A program made the translations under genes and the position numbers. Shown here piece after piece: positions 17,706 to 26,261 of a stretch of DNA of 63,314 nucleotides; the first letter of the stretch is position 1, and every line of letters begins with the position of its first letter. Below the pieces are notes generated by a model that was not told where the DNA came from, did no database searches, and saw only the letters and a program-made list of their open reading frames with translations. This DNA is from an uncultured Flavobacteriales bacterium (lineage in GTDB: Bacteria > Bacteroidota > Bacteroidia > Flavobacteriales > UBA7312): positions 1 through 63,314 of the forward strand of contig CAJWWC010000006.1 of the NCBI GenBank assembly GCA_913048435.1, read 5' to 3'.

Positions 17706-18792
17706 TGGTTCCGTTTTTTATGTGAAACAATTTATAATCGGCATTAATTTTATTAAAAATTTGCTTGGAACGTTCAGGATGGGTATCCGTAACGAATATT
17801 TGACCAAAATGATGTTGATCGACCAGCTTCATGAGGTGTTCTACTCTGTTGTAATCTAACTTATCAAAAACATCGTCTAATATTAACATAGGCTTGTAGC
17901 CCAATGCTTCCTGCATAAAATCAAATTGTGCTAATTTAAGTGCAAGTAAAAATGTTTTTTGTTGACCTTGAGAGCCAACTCTTTTTATAGGATGACCATT
18001 GAGGTGAAAAATTAAATCATCTTTATGCACACCTACTGAAGTGAATTTCACTAACCTATCTTTTTCTGAATTTTGTTGACATAAATCAAGAAAATTCTTT
18101 TCGGAAAGTTGAGAGTCATAATGTATAGTCACTTGCTCACTAGTGTTAGAAATAGTCTTGTAATAATTTAGAAAAATAGGTGCTAACTGATTTAAAAATA
18201 ATAATCTTTTCTCGAAAATTATATGAGCTAGTGGCGCTAATTGTTCATCATAGAATGACAAGTTTGACAGATTAGCGATATTTGAATCCGAAGATTTCAG
18301 AAGCGCATTTCTTTGTAAAATCAACTTATTATATGTCATCAATGTATTTAGGTATTCCTTATCAAATTGAGAAATAACACTATCCATGTATTTTCTTCTT
18401 ACATCACTTCCCGACAATAATAATTCGCTGTCAGTTGGCGAAACCATTACAAGAGGAAATAGTCCGATATGGTCAGCCAATTTATCGTATTTCTTTTTGT
18501 TGCGCTTTACCACTTTTTTTACTCCAGTCTTAAAACCACATTGTACTAATTCCATTTTACCATCTTTTTCAAAAACACCCTCAATAGTCATAAATGCTTC
18601 GTCGTGGAGCACATTCATGCTATCTTGTTTAATAAAAAAGCTTTTAGTAAAGGACAAATAATGAATAGCATCAAGTAAATTAGTCTTTCCAGAGCCATTA
18701 TCACCCACAAAACAATTGATATTTGGGTTAAAATTTAAACGACTATCGTAATGATTTTTAAAATTTAATACAGATAATTTATCTAAATACAT
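17689..18792 (-). CDS. recF: DNA replication/repair protein RecF
   Basis: RecF is an SMC-like ATPase that helps load RecA at gapped DNA. The product has 367 residues. Walker A is G-D-N-G-S-G-K-T-N (about 30-38), the signature region G-S-Q-G-Q-Q-K-T is near 270, and Walker B is L-I-L-D-D-V-F-D-K-L-D near 305. It is divergent from the TPR gene. It is not next to dnaA/dnaN, unlike in many other phyla. Confidence 0.96.
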   Translation of the reverse strand: MYLDKLSVLNFKNHYDSRLNFNPNINCFVGDNGSGKTNLLDAIHYLSFTKSFFIKQDSMNVLHDEAFMTIEGVFEKDGKMELVQCGFKTGVKKVVKRNKKKYDKLADHIGLFPLVMVSPTDSELLLSGSDVRRKYMDSVISQFDKEYLNTLMTYNKLILQRNALLKSSDSNIANLSNLSFYDEQLAPLAHIIFEKRLLFLNQLAPIFLNYYKTISNTSEQVTIHYDSQLSEKNFLDLCQQNSEKDRLVKFTSVGVHKDDLIFHLNGHPIKRVGSQGQQKTFLLALKLAQFDFMQEALGYKPMLILDDVFDKLDYNRVEHLMKLVDQHHFGQIFVTDTHPERSKQIFNKINADYKLFHIKNGTIEKEE

Positions 18793-18881
18793 AGGTGTTC
18801 CAATTCTACTTCACTAAAGTATCTATTTTTTGAGTTAATATATATCAATTATAACAAACTTTTTCAAATGGAAAAAAAGAT

Positions 18882-18889
18882 TATTTTTG
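18882..18889 (+). promoter_or_regulatory. -7 box (TATTTTTG) for TPR-ribH
   Basis: This exact consensus box lies 20 nt before the ATG at 18910. It falls inside the longer open frame that begins at 18868, which argues that 18910 is the true start. Confidence 0.55.
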
Positions 18890-18909
18890 TGACTCAAATT
18901 TCAATAAAA

Positions 18910-19596
18910 ATGGCAAAGAAGAAAGACAAAACTGAAGAACAATTCGCAGCAGTCGAGGAAACTTTAACGAGAACTGAACAATGGGTTGAAAATAATCAGA
19001 AGACTTTATCAACAATTGTTTTTACAATTGTTGGTGTTATAGCTTTGTTCTTAGCCTACGGAAAGTTTTATCTTGAACCTGTTAATGAAGAAGCTCAACA
19101 AGAACTATTTAAAAGTGTTAGTTATTTCGAAGCTGACTCTTTTAACTTAGCACTCTATGGTGTAAATGGAGAATATGGTCTTCTAGATATTATTGATGAA
19201 TATGGTTCAAGCGATGCAGCTAATCTTGCTAATTATTATGTAGGTATATCTTTTTTAAATATGGGTGATAATGAAAGCGCTATAGATTATTTAAGCGACT
19301 TTTCAAGCGATGATGAAATTGTATCTTCCATAGCTTATGGTAGTATGGGAGATGCCTACATGAATATAGGTGATTTTGACAATGCTATCAACTTTTGGAC
19401 TAAAGCAGCTTTTAATAGCGAAAATAATTTCACTTCACCAATTTACCTTAAAAGAGCAGCAATGGCTCTGGAGGAAGATGGTAATATTGATAAAGCATTA
19501 GAATACTATTCCTCCATTAAAAAAGATTTTTCAAAATCAGAAGAAGCAAGAGACATCGACAAGTTCATAACCAGAGCTCAGTTGAAACAAAATTAA
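18910..19596 (+). CDS. Membrane-anchored TPR protein (YfgM-like)
   Basis: The product has 228 residues from the ATG at 18910, beginning M-A-K-K-K-D-K. A single membrane segment (about 31-53: L-S-T-I-V-F-T-I-V-G-V-I) follows a short cytoplasmic tail. The outer part has TPR-type helix pairs (Y-Y-V-G-I-S-F-L-N-M-G-D, A-Y-G-S-M-G-D-A-Y-M-N-I-G-D). The layout resembles YfgM, a periplasmic chaperone-associated protein, but the function is inferred. It lies 24 bp before ribH. Confidence 0.8.
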   Translation: MAKKKDKTEEQFAAVEETLTRTEQWVENNQKTLSTIVFTIVGVIALFLAYGKFYLEPVNEEAQQELFKSVSYFEADSFNLALYGVNGEYGLLDIIDEYGSSDAANLANYYVGISFLNMGDNESAIDYLSDFSSDDEIVSSIAYGSMGDAYMNIGDFDNAINFWTKAAFNSENNFTSPIYLKRAAMALEEDGNIDKALEYYSSIKKDFSKSEEARDIDKFITRAQLKQN

Positions 19597-19620
19597 TTTC
19601 ATTGAACAGCGAGCTTTTTT

Positions 19621-20112
19621 ATGGCTACAGTTATTAAAAATTTATCAAATTATAATTTTAACTTAGTACCATCTGCCTCAGATATGAAGTTTGGGATTGT
19701 TGTTGCCGAGTGGAACGAAAATATTACTGAGAGCTTGTTTATTGGCGCCAAAGATGCCTTAATAAAATGCGGCTGCAATGAAAATAATATTATTAGAAAA
19801 AACGTTCCAGGCAGTTTTGAACTTCCCTTAGCTGCTCAATTCTTTTTCGAATTAACTGATGTTGATGCCGTTATTTGTTTAGGAAGTATTGTAGAAGGAG
19901 AAACCAAACACTTTGAATATGTATGTAAGAGTACAGCTTTAGGAATTAAAGATGTATCATTAAAATATAATAAACCGGTAATTTTTGGTGTACTTACAGA
20001 TAATAATATGTTACAAGCTATTGATCGATCCGGTGGAAAATATGGTAACAAAGGTGTCGAGGCTGCGGTAAGTGCTGTAAAAATGGTTGATTTAAAATCA
20101 AAATTTAATTAA
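19621..20112 (+). CDS. ribH: 6,7-dimethyl-8-ribityllumazine synthase
   Basis: This is the penultimate enzyme of riboflavin synthesis. It joins the pyrimidine intermediate with dihydroxybutanone phosphate in large icosahedral or pentameric assemblies. The product has 163 residues. Conserved motifs are V-P-G-S-F-E-L-P-L-A, G-S-I-V-E-G-E-T-K-H-F-E-Y-V (catalytic histidine within) and F-G-V-L-T-D-N. The rest of the rib pathway is not in this window. Confidence 0.97.
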   Translation: MATVIKNLSNYNFNLVPSASDMKFGIVVAEWNENITESLFIGAKDALIKCGCNENNIIRKNVPGSFELPLAAQFFFELTDVDAVICLGSIVEGETKHFEYVCKSTALGIKDVSLKYNKPVIFGVLTDNNMLQAIDRSGGKYGNKGVEAAVSAVKMVDLKSKFN

Positions 20113-20126
20113 TCTTAGAATAATTA

Positions 20127-20155
20127 CAAAAAAAGGTCTGATAAAACAGACCTTT
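20127..20155 (-). terminator. Terminator after tRNA-Ser
   Basis: A perfect 9-bp stem (20132-20140 / 20147-20155) with a 6-nt loop is followed on the minus strand by T7. It may also slow plus-strand read-through from ribH. Confidence 0.85.
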
Positions 20156-20157
20156 CG

Positions 20158-20242
20158 CGGAGAGAGAGGGATTCGAACCCCCGGTACATTGCTGTACAAT
20201 GGTTTTCAAGACCACCGCATTCGACCACTCTGCCATCTCTCC
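20158..20242 (-). tRNA. tRNA-Ser (anticodon TGA)
   Basis: The tRNA is 85 nt long with the long variable arm of class II. The acceptor GGAGAGA/TCTCTCC pairs perfectly. The anticodon loop CTTGAAA carries TGA, reading TCA codons. The variable arm stem is visible as TTGTACA/TGTAC-type pairing. The T loop is TTCGAAT. The discriminator is G and CCA is not encoded. Confidence 0.96.
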
Positions 20243-20251
20243 CGAGGCAGG

Positions 20252-20259
20252 CAAAATTA
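20252..20259 (-). promoter_or_regulatory. -7 box (TAATTTTG) for tRNA-Ser
   Basis: This is an exact TAnnTTTG match on the minus strand, 9 nt before the mature 5' end. The -33 region is A/T-rich without TTTG. Confidence 0.55.
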
Positions 20260-20336
20260 AAATTTTTTTAGTTTTATTTTACATAATAAATAAAAAAACA
20301 TTAAAATCTATAAATTTTTATTACACATTAATTTTT

Positions 20337-20344
20337 TAATTTAG
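20337..20344 (+). promoter_or_regulatory. Near-consensus -7 box 4 nt before the GWxTD gene
   Basis: TAATTTAG has one mismatch to TAnnTTTG. It is followed by exactly 4 nt and then the ATG at 20349, the same geometry seen at the leaderless candidates. Confidence 0.35.
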
Positions 20345-20348
20345 CATA

Positions 20349-21749
20349 ATGACAAAAAAAAAATTCAAAAAGTATCTTTTAATATGCTTGTTTTTATTGG
20401 TTGATGTATTTTGTTTTTCTCAAAAAATAGATGCAAGATTTGATGTTGCACATTTCCAATCTGAAAATACACCTTACATAGAAACTTATTTATCAGTAAA
20501 TGGAAACGGAGTAACTTATGTTAGCAAGCCTAATGGTACTTTTCAAGCCCAACTTTCCGTTAATATTGAATTCATTAAAGATGATAAAATCATAAAAGTA
20601 GATAAGTATATATTATCTAGTCCAGAAATAAATGATACTTCCTTTATCGATTTTGTTTTCCTAGACCAACAACGTTATCAACTTTTTGAAGGAGATTATA
20701 ATCTTAGGTTACGGATAAAAGATAATAACAATACATCGGAAGAAATTAAGCATGAGCAAGCCATTAAAATAAAATCAATAAATAATGGTTTTTCTGATAT
20801 TCAATTAGTGGAATCTTACAGCAAAACAAAAGATAAAAATATACTAAGTAAGGGCAGTTATGATTTAGTACCTTTTATTTCAAATCTTTACAACACTGCC
20901 AATAAAAAATTAAGCTGCTATTTTGAGTATTATTCTGAAACTGATGAAGAAATACTAATTCAAATTAGTATTATCTCTCAATCAACTCAGAAAATAGTTA
21001 ATGATTTTGTCAAAAGAAAAAAATGTAAATCAATGTTTGATGCTAGTTTAATTACTTTTTCCATTGAAAATTTGCCAAGTGGGACTTACTATTTAAATAT
21101 TGATGCTATAAATAGAAATAATGAGGCTATACATTCTCAAAAACGAAAATTTTATAAAATTAATAAAGACATAAAAAATGAATTTGTTTTTGATAATACT
21201 TTTATATCTTCAATAGACAACAAAGACACTCTAAAACAATTCATCCAGTTTTTACACCCACTACAATCATCTGTTGAGAATATTCAAGCTAAAAACTTAG
21301 ATTACGATAATGTAGAAATGCTTCAAAAGTATTTTTACAGATTTTGGCATGATCGAGATCCATTTAATACAGAAGAGAGTTGGAAAAATTATCATAATCA
21401 AGTAAAACTTGTCAATAAAGAGTTTACAAATGGAATAATTGATGGATACTTATCTGATAGAGGAAGAATATATTTGAGCTATGGCTCCCCAAATTCTAGG
21501 TCACAAGAAATAATGCCTAAGGGTTTTCAGCCATTTGAAGTTTGGCACTATTACTCTATTGGTAATGAAAGAGATATAAAATTTATTTTCTCAAACGATA
21601 AAATGCCTAATGAGTATCGCTTAGTTTACACAAATAAATTCGGAGAAATTAATGATAAAGATTGGTTAAACCGATTCGAAGAAAATTATTATAATGATTT
21701 CGATGAAGGAAAAAAATCTCCAATTGATTATTACAACAACCCTAACTAA
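20349..21749 (+). CDS. GWxTD-domain secreted protein
   Basis: The protein has 466 residues. A signal peptide (L-L-I-C-L-F-L-L-V-D-V-F-C-F-S-Q) is followed by two beta-rich regions (30-150, 150-290). The C-terminus (about 310-440) has the features of the GWxTD family: F-Y-R-F-W-H-D-R-D-P, then D-R-G-R-I-Y-L-S-Y-G-S-P, then F-E-V-W-H-Y-Y. The family is common in Bacteroidota and its function is unknown. It heads a group with an acyltransferase and a glycosyltransferase, so an envelope role is plausible. Confidence 0.85.
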   Translation: MTKKKFKKYLLICLFLLVDVFCFSQKIDARFDVAHFQSENTPYIETYLSVNGNGVTYVSKPNGTFQAQLSVNIEFIKDDKIIKVDKYILSSPEINDTSFIDFVFLDQQRYQLFEGDYNLRLRIKDNNNTSEEIKHEQAIKIKSINNGFSDIQLVESYSKTKDKNILSKGSYDLVPFISNLYNTANKKLSCYFEYYSETDEEILIQISIISQSTQKIVNDFVKRKKCKSMFDASLITFSIENLPSGTYYLNIDAINRNNEAIHSQKRKFYKINKDIKNEFVFDNTFISSIDNKDTLKQFIQFLHPLQSSVENIQAKNLDYDNVEMLQKYFYRFWHDRDPFNTEESWKNYHNQVKLVNKEFTNGIIDGYLSDRGRIYLSYGSPNSRSQEIMPKGFQPFEVWHYYSIGNERDIKFIFSNDKMPNEYRLVYTNKFGEINDKDWLNRFEENYYNDFDEGKKSPIDYYNNPN

Positions 21750-21755
21750 CACAAC

Positions 21756-22610
21756 TTGAATAGCTTTTTATTAATATTGTTAAAATTGTATGCCCGTCTT
21801 CCAATTGGTTTAATATATATTTTAGGTGTCAAATTAACCATACTTCTAAGACTTTTTGCCTATAGAAAAAAAGTTATTGAAAATAATCTAAAAAATGCTT
21901 TTCCAAAAAAAAACATATCATCTTTAAAAAAAATAAAAAATCAATATTACTCACATGTTGGTCAAGTACTAGCAGAATTTGTAAAGCTATTTCATTGTTC
22001 TGAAAATACTATAAAAAAAAGAAATAAATTCGTTAATGATTATCAAGTAAAGTCTTTTTTAAAACAAGATAAGGATGTCATAATAGTTTTAGGTCATTAT
22101 GGAAATTGGGAATGGGCTCTTTTAGCCGCCTCATTAAATTTTGATGCCGAAATGGTAGGAATCTACAAACCACTTTCTTCTAAATTTTGGAATAATCAAT
22201 TTTTAAAAATACGCTCTCAATTTGGGGCAACACTAATAAGTATGAAAGAAAGTGTTCGTTATCTCTTAAAAAAAGGTAATAAGCCTAGAATAATTGGTAT
22301 TTTATCTGACCAAACTCCATCTGGTGGTGAATTGAATCACTGGATTAATTTTTTAAATCAAAAAACTCCTGTATTTTTGGGTACAGAGAAGTTAACTAAA
22401 AAGATGGATTGCCCTGTATTTTTTGCAAACATAAATCCTTTAGGTCGTGCTAAATATGAAATAAAATTTGAACTCATAACAGACTCGCCAAATCAATACC
22501 AAGAAGGAGAAATTACAAGCTTACATTCCCAAATTTTAGAACGTAATATTAATAGAAATCCAGCCTTTTGGTTGTGGTCACATAGGAGATGGAAACACCA
22601 ACAAAAGTAG
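21756..22610 (+). CDS. Lipid A biosynthesis-type lauroyl/myristoyl acyltransferase (LpxL/HtrB family)
   Basis: The product has 284 residues from a TTG at 21756, 6 bp after the GWxTD gene. The N-terminal membrane segment begins directly at this start and no in-frame ATG precedes the family core. The acyltransferase catalytic motif is G-H-Y-G-N-W-E-W (H-x4-E) near 108-115. A second block S-D-Q-T-P near 186 matches the family. It is predicted to add a secondary acyl chain to lipid A, or a related lipid in this group. Its end overlaps the glycosyltransferase by 22 bp. Confidence 0.88.
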   Translation: MNSFLLILLKLYARLPIGLIYILGVKLTILLRLFAYRKKVIENNLKNAFPKKNISSLKKIKNQYYSHVGQVLAEFVKLFHCSENTIKKRNKFVNDYQVKSFLKQDKDVIIVLGHYGNWEWALLAASLNFDAEMVGIYKPLSSKFWNNQFLKIRSQFGATLISMKESVRYLLKKGNKPRIIGILSDQTPSGGELNHWINFLNQKTPVFLGTEKLTKKMDCPVFFANINPLGRAKYEIKFELITDSPNQYQEGEITSLHSQILERNINRNPAFWLWSHRRWKHQQK

Positions 22611-23602
22611 CAGTAGTAATTCTTAACTACAATGGTATTCATTGGCTTAAAAAGTTTTTAGGAAATGTTGTGGAAAAAACTACCAATGCCGAGGTGATTA
22701 TTGCTGACAATGCGTCAACAGATGATTCTATTAATTATGTAATTAATAATTTTCCAAGTGTAAGACTTATTCTAAACAAAACTAACGAAGGTTTTGCTGG
22801 TGGCTATAATAAAGCGTTGCAACAAATAAGTGCTGAGTATTATGTTTTACTTAACTCTGACGTAGAGGTTACTAATAACTGGATAACACCCATCATCGAA
22901 TTAATGGATAATGACAAAAGAATAGCTGCTTGTCAACCAAAAATAAAAAAATACGACAATAAAAATAGTTTTGAGTACGCTGGTGCAAGTGGTGGTTTTT
23001 TGGATAAGTATGGCTATCCATTTTGTAGGGGTAGAGTCTTTGAAAATATAGAAGAAGATAAAGGACAATATGACGATGTTTCTGAAGTATTTTGGGCTAG
23101 TGGAGCATGTCTTTTTTTACGTGCCGAACCTTTTTACGAAGTTGGTGGTTTTGACTGGGACTTCTTTGCTCACATGGAAGAAATTGACCTATGTTGGAAA
23201 CTTAAAAACAAAGGCTACAAAATTATGTGCGAACCCAAATCATCTGTTTTTCACGTTGGAGGTGGTACACTAAATAATGGAAGTAAATTAAAAACATATC
23301 TGAACTATAGGAACAATCTGCTAATGCTATATAAGAATCTTAATCCAGAAAAGCGATTAAGCACTTTAATTAAACGGATGTTGTTAGACGGTATATCTTC
23401 TTTAAAATTTATTCTAAATGGTAAACCCCAGCATGTGTTTTATATTTTGAAAGCACACCTAAAGTATTATACTTTACTGAGAGCATTTAAAAAGAAAAGA
23501 CCACAAAGCTATCAAGCTAAATTATTTCCAAAGAGTATAGTTTATTTGTATTTTGTTAAAGGTTTGAAAACTTACGATCAGCTCAATAAAGATTTTAATT
23601 GA
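22589..23602 (+). CDS. Family 2 glycosyltransferase
   Basis: The product has 337 residues. The GT-A fold core shows V-A-V-V-I-L-N-Y-N-G at the N-terminus, I-I-A-D-N-A-S-T-D-D near 36-45, N-E-G-F-A-G-G-Y-N near 67, and the metal-binding L-N-S-D-V near 88. H-M-E-E-I-D-L-C-W near 190 is the acceptor-side motif of rhamnosyl-type GT2 enzymes. The last part is basic and may sit on the membrane. It is inferred to glycosylate an envelope polysaccharide. The 3' end overlaps the convergent cysteine desulfurase by 25 bp. Confidence 0.9.
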   Translation: METPTKVAVVILNYNGIHWLKKFLGNVVEKTTNAEVIIADNASTDDSINYVINNFPSVRLILNKTNEGFAGGYNKALQQISAEYYVLLNSDVEVTNNWITPIIELMDNDKRIAACQPKIKKYDNKNSFEYAGASGGFLDKYGYPFCRGRVFENIEEDKGQYDDVSEVFWASGACLFLRAEPFYEVGGFDWDFFAHMEEIDLCWKLKNKGYKIMCEPKSSVFHVGGGTLNNGSKLKTYLNYRNNLLMLYKNLNPEKRLSTLIKRMLLDGISSLKFILNGKPQHVFYILKAHLKYYTLLRAFKKKRPQSYQAKLFPKSIVYLYFVKGLKTYDQLNKDFN

Positions 23603-24708
23603 TTTACAGTATAATCTATCTCTTCAATCGTATTGTATTTACTAAAGGAAAAACGCAATGAAGGACGACTCATATCTTTACCAATAGCTCTTAACACGTG
23701 TGAACCTAAATTACTTCCTGAAGAACATGCACTTCCTGCAGAAGATGCTATGCCCAATATATCTAAATTATAGAATAACATTTCACCAATTTCAGTTTGG
23801 GGAAATAGAACATTTAATACAGTATACAATGACTTTTCTAAGCTACCACTCTCGCCATTAAACTCAATACCAGGAATAGCATTTTTCAAGCCTTTTATCA
23901 TATGTTGTTTTAGCATCTCTATATGCGTTCTATGTTCTTGTAAGTCTCGATAAGAAACTTCCATAGCTTTAGATAGTCCTGCGATACCATAAACATTCTC
24001 AGTTCCAGCACGCATATTTCTCTCTTGGCCACCTCCAGAAATAAAAGGTTTTATTGAAATATCGGCATTGATATATAAAAAACCAATTCCTTTAGGACCA
24101 TGAAATTTATGCGCTGCACCAGTCAAGAAATGTATGGGCAATTCTTGTAAATCAAAATTATAATGCGCCATTGTTTGAACCGTATCAGAATGAAAAATGG
24201 AACCGTATGTATTACACATTTCACCAACAGCACTAATATCTAACAAATTACCAATTTCATTGTTGGCATGCATCAGGGAAACAAAACTTCGACTGTTAAC
24301 TTTTAACAATTCTTCAAGATGAGACAAAACAACATTTCCTTTAAGGTCTAAATCCACAAAAGAAAGCTTAATCAATCCCCTAGAAGCCATATCTTCCAAA
24401 GTATGAACAACTGCATGGTGTTCAATTCTTGAAGTAATGGCGTGATTAATTCCTAAATCGACCATACCACAACGAATAGCTATATTGTCAGCCTCAGTAC
24501 CACCAGAAGTGAAAAATATTTCTCCTGGGTTACAATTCAGATGTTTGGAAACATTTTTCCTGGCTTTTTCAACTATTGAGCGAGATACTCTACCAAAAGA
24601 ATGTGTGGAAGATGGATTGCCAAATTCTTCTTTTAAAATAGGCATCATAACCTCTATTACTTCTTTATCAATTGGCGTTGTCGCCGCATTATCTAAATAA
24701 ACTTTCAT
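23578..24708 (-). CDS. Cysteine desulfurase (IscS/NifS family)
   Basis: This PLP enzyme takes sulfur from cysteine for Fe-S clusters, tRNA thiolation or cofactors. The product has 376 residues. The start V-Y-L-D-N-A-A-T-T-P is typical, the PLP lysine is in G-A-A-H-K-F-H-G-P-K-G (K near 201), and the persulfide cysteine is in S-S-A-G-S-A-C-S-S-G-S (C near 328). No iscU, sufB or mnmA gene is adjacent, so the receiver is unknown. It lies 3 bp after the phosphohexomutase gene. Confidence 0.95.
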   Translation of the reverse strand: MKVYLDNAATTPIDKEVIEVMMPILKEEFGNPSSTHSFGRVSRSIVEKARKNVSKHLNCNPGEIFFTSGGTEADNIAIRCGMVDLGINHAITSRIEHHAVVHTLEDMASRGLIKLSFVDLDLKGNVVLSHLEELLKVNSRSFVSLMHANNEIGNLLDISAVGEMCNTYGSIFHSDTVQTMAHYNFDLQELPIHFLTGAAHKFHGPKGIGFLYINADISIKPFISGGGQERNMRAGTENVYGIAGLSKAMEVSYRDLQEHRTHIEMLKQHMIKGLKNAIPGIEFNGESGSLEKSLYTVLNVLFPQTEIGEMLFYNLDILGIASSAGSACSSGSNLGSHVLRAIGKDMSRPSLRFSFSKYNTIEEIDYTVNQLKSLLS

Positions 24709-24711
24709 CGT

Positions 24712-26100
24712 CTAACTAATAGTCAATTCTTTAATTTCATTTATAAAGCGTTCAGCCAAATTATCGGCATTCTTTTTACTTCCACTCTCTGTGTAAATTC
24801 TTATGATAGGCTCAGTATTAGATTTTCTTAAGTGAACCCATTCTTCAGCAAAATCTATTTTCACACCATCTATTGTTGTAACATCTTCGTGAGCATATTT
24901 TTTTGATATTGATGATAAAATCATTTCTACATCAATTTCTGGTGTTAGTTGAATTTTATTTTTTGACATGTAGAAACTAGGATAAGAAGACCTTAATTCC
25001 GAGCATTTCATTTTTTTTTCTGCTAAAAGGGATAAAAATAGCGCAATACCTACAATTGAATCTCTACCATAATGAGATTCTGGAAAAATAATTCCTCCAT
25101 TTCCTTCACCACCAATTATGGCCTTACATTCTTTCATTTGATTGACTACATTGACCTCACCTACTGCAGAAGAAAAATATTGACCTCCGTACTTGTGAGT
25201 TACCTCTCTCAAAGCTCTTGAAGAGGATAAATTAGAGACTGTATTACCTTTTTGTTTTGATAAAATATAGTCGGCACATGCTACTAGCGTATATTCTTCA
25301 CCGAACATAGAACCATCTTCATTGACAAGTGCCAATCTATCTACATCAGGATCAATAACTATACCACAATCAGCATTAGTTTCGACTACAAATTTGGAAA
25401 TTTCTGTTAGATGTTCAGCTAAAGGCTCGGGATTATGAGGAAAGTGTCCGTTAGGTTCACAATACAAAGGAACACAACTCACACCCAAACTTTCTAAAAG
25501 TGCTGGAACAGCTATACCACCAGTAGAATTCACAGCATCTACTACAACTTTAAAATTAGCAGCCTTTATTGCATCTTTATTTACCCACTTTAATTTTATT
25601 ACACTGTCAATATGTTTTTGAATGTAAGTGTCGTCAAAATAGTACCTGCCTAAATCATCAACCTTTGCAAAATTATAATCATCACTTTCTGCAATAGCTA
25701 AAACTTCTAAACCATCATTAGCATTAATAAATTCTCCTTTTTCATTTAATAATTTTAAAGCGTTCCAGTGCTTTGGATTATGACTTGCTGTTAAAATAAT
25801 TCCTCCATCAGCATTTTGCATTTGTACAGCAAGCTCTACTGTAGGAGTTGTTGATAATCCTAAATCATAAACATCAATTCCTAAAGCTTGCAAAGAGCTA
25901 GTTACTAACTTTCTAATTATATCCCCTGAAATTCTAGCATCTCTTCCTATAACAACTGTTGGTATTTTTTTTTGACAACGTCTAATAATCCAAGTACCAA
26001 AAGCAGAAGCAAAACGAACAATATCAACTGGAGATAAACCCTCGCCAACTTTACCACCGATTGTTCCTCTTATGCCAGAAATAGATTTAATTAGAGTCAT
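24712..26100 (-). CDS. glmM: Phosphoglucosamine mutase / phosphomannomutase
   Basis: This alpha-D-phosphohexomutase has 462 residues. The phosphoserine loop is T-A-S-H-N-P-K-H-W-N (S near 106), and the metal loop is I-D-P-D-V-D-R-L near 247. The sugar-specificity loop is G-G-E-G-N-G-G, and the phosphate-binding R-K-S-N-T-E-P near the C-terminus is also present. GlmM makes glucosamine-1-phosphate for peptidoglycan and LPS, which fits the G-E-G-N-G-G loop. A phosphomannomutase activity is not excluded, so the symbol is tentative. Confidence 0.85.
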   Translation of the reverse strand: MTLIKSISGIRGTIGGKVGEGLSPVDIVRFASAFGTWIIRRCQKKIPTVVIGRDARISGDIIRKLVTSSLQALGIDVYDLGLSTTPTVELAVQMQNADGGIILTASHNPKHWNALKLLNEKGEFINANDGLEVLAIAESDDYNFAKVDDLGRYYFDDTYIQKHIDSVIKLKWVNKDAIKAANFKVVVDAVNSTGGIAVPALLESLGVSCVPLYCEPNGHFPHNPEPLAEHLTEISKFVVETNADCGIVIDPDVDRLALVNEDGSMFGEEYTLVACADYILSKQKGNTVSNLSSSRALREVTHKYGGQYFSSAVGEVNVVNQMKECKAIIGGEGNGGIIFPESHYGRDSIVGIALFLSLLAEKKMKCSELRSSYPSFYMSKNKIQLTPEIDVEMILSSISKKYAHEDVTTIDGVKIDFAEEWVHLRKSNTEPIIRIYTESGSKKNADNLAERFINEIKELTIS

Positions 26101-26120
26101 TGAAAAAATATTTAATTTAA

Positions 26121-26128
26121 CAAAAATA
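26121..26128 (-). promoter_or_regulatory. -7 box (TATTTTTG) for glmM-cysteine desulfurase
   Basis: This exact consensus box on the minus strand lies 20 nt before the ATG at 26100. No clear -33 element is present. Confidence 0.45.
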
Positions 26129-26226
26129 ATATTTTATAAATTATGATGAGTGTTTAAAATAATTACAAATGTTATTATTTGTCTATCGATGTTAATTTCT
26201 TTGTTTAAAAAGTTTTGTAAAAAAAA

Positions 26227-26257
26227 TTTGAATCTAAAATGTTTCATCATATTTTTA
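26227..26257 (+). promoter_or_regulatory. Promoter TTTG-N19-TATTTTTA, 4 nt before the TPR gene ATG
   Basis: TTTG is at 26227-26230 and the near-consensus box TATTTTTA at 26250-26257. The spacing is 19 bp. Exactly 4 nt separate the box from the ATG at 26262, so the mRNA should begin at or next to the start codon. Confidence 0.5.
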
Positions 26258-26261
26258 TCTA

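Noticed and set aside
26101-26261. 161-bp divergent gap examined for a riboswitch or ncRNA
   Set aside because: It holds only the two promoters listed; no conserved riboswitch core or stable fold was recognised by eye.
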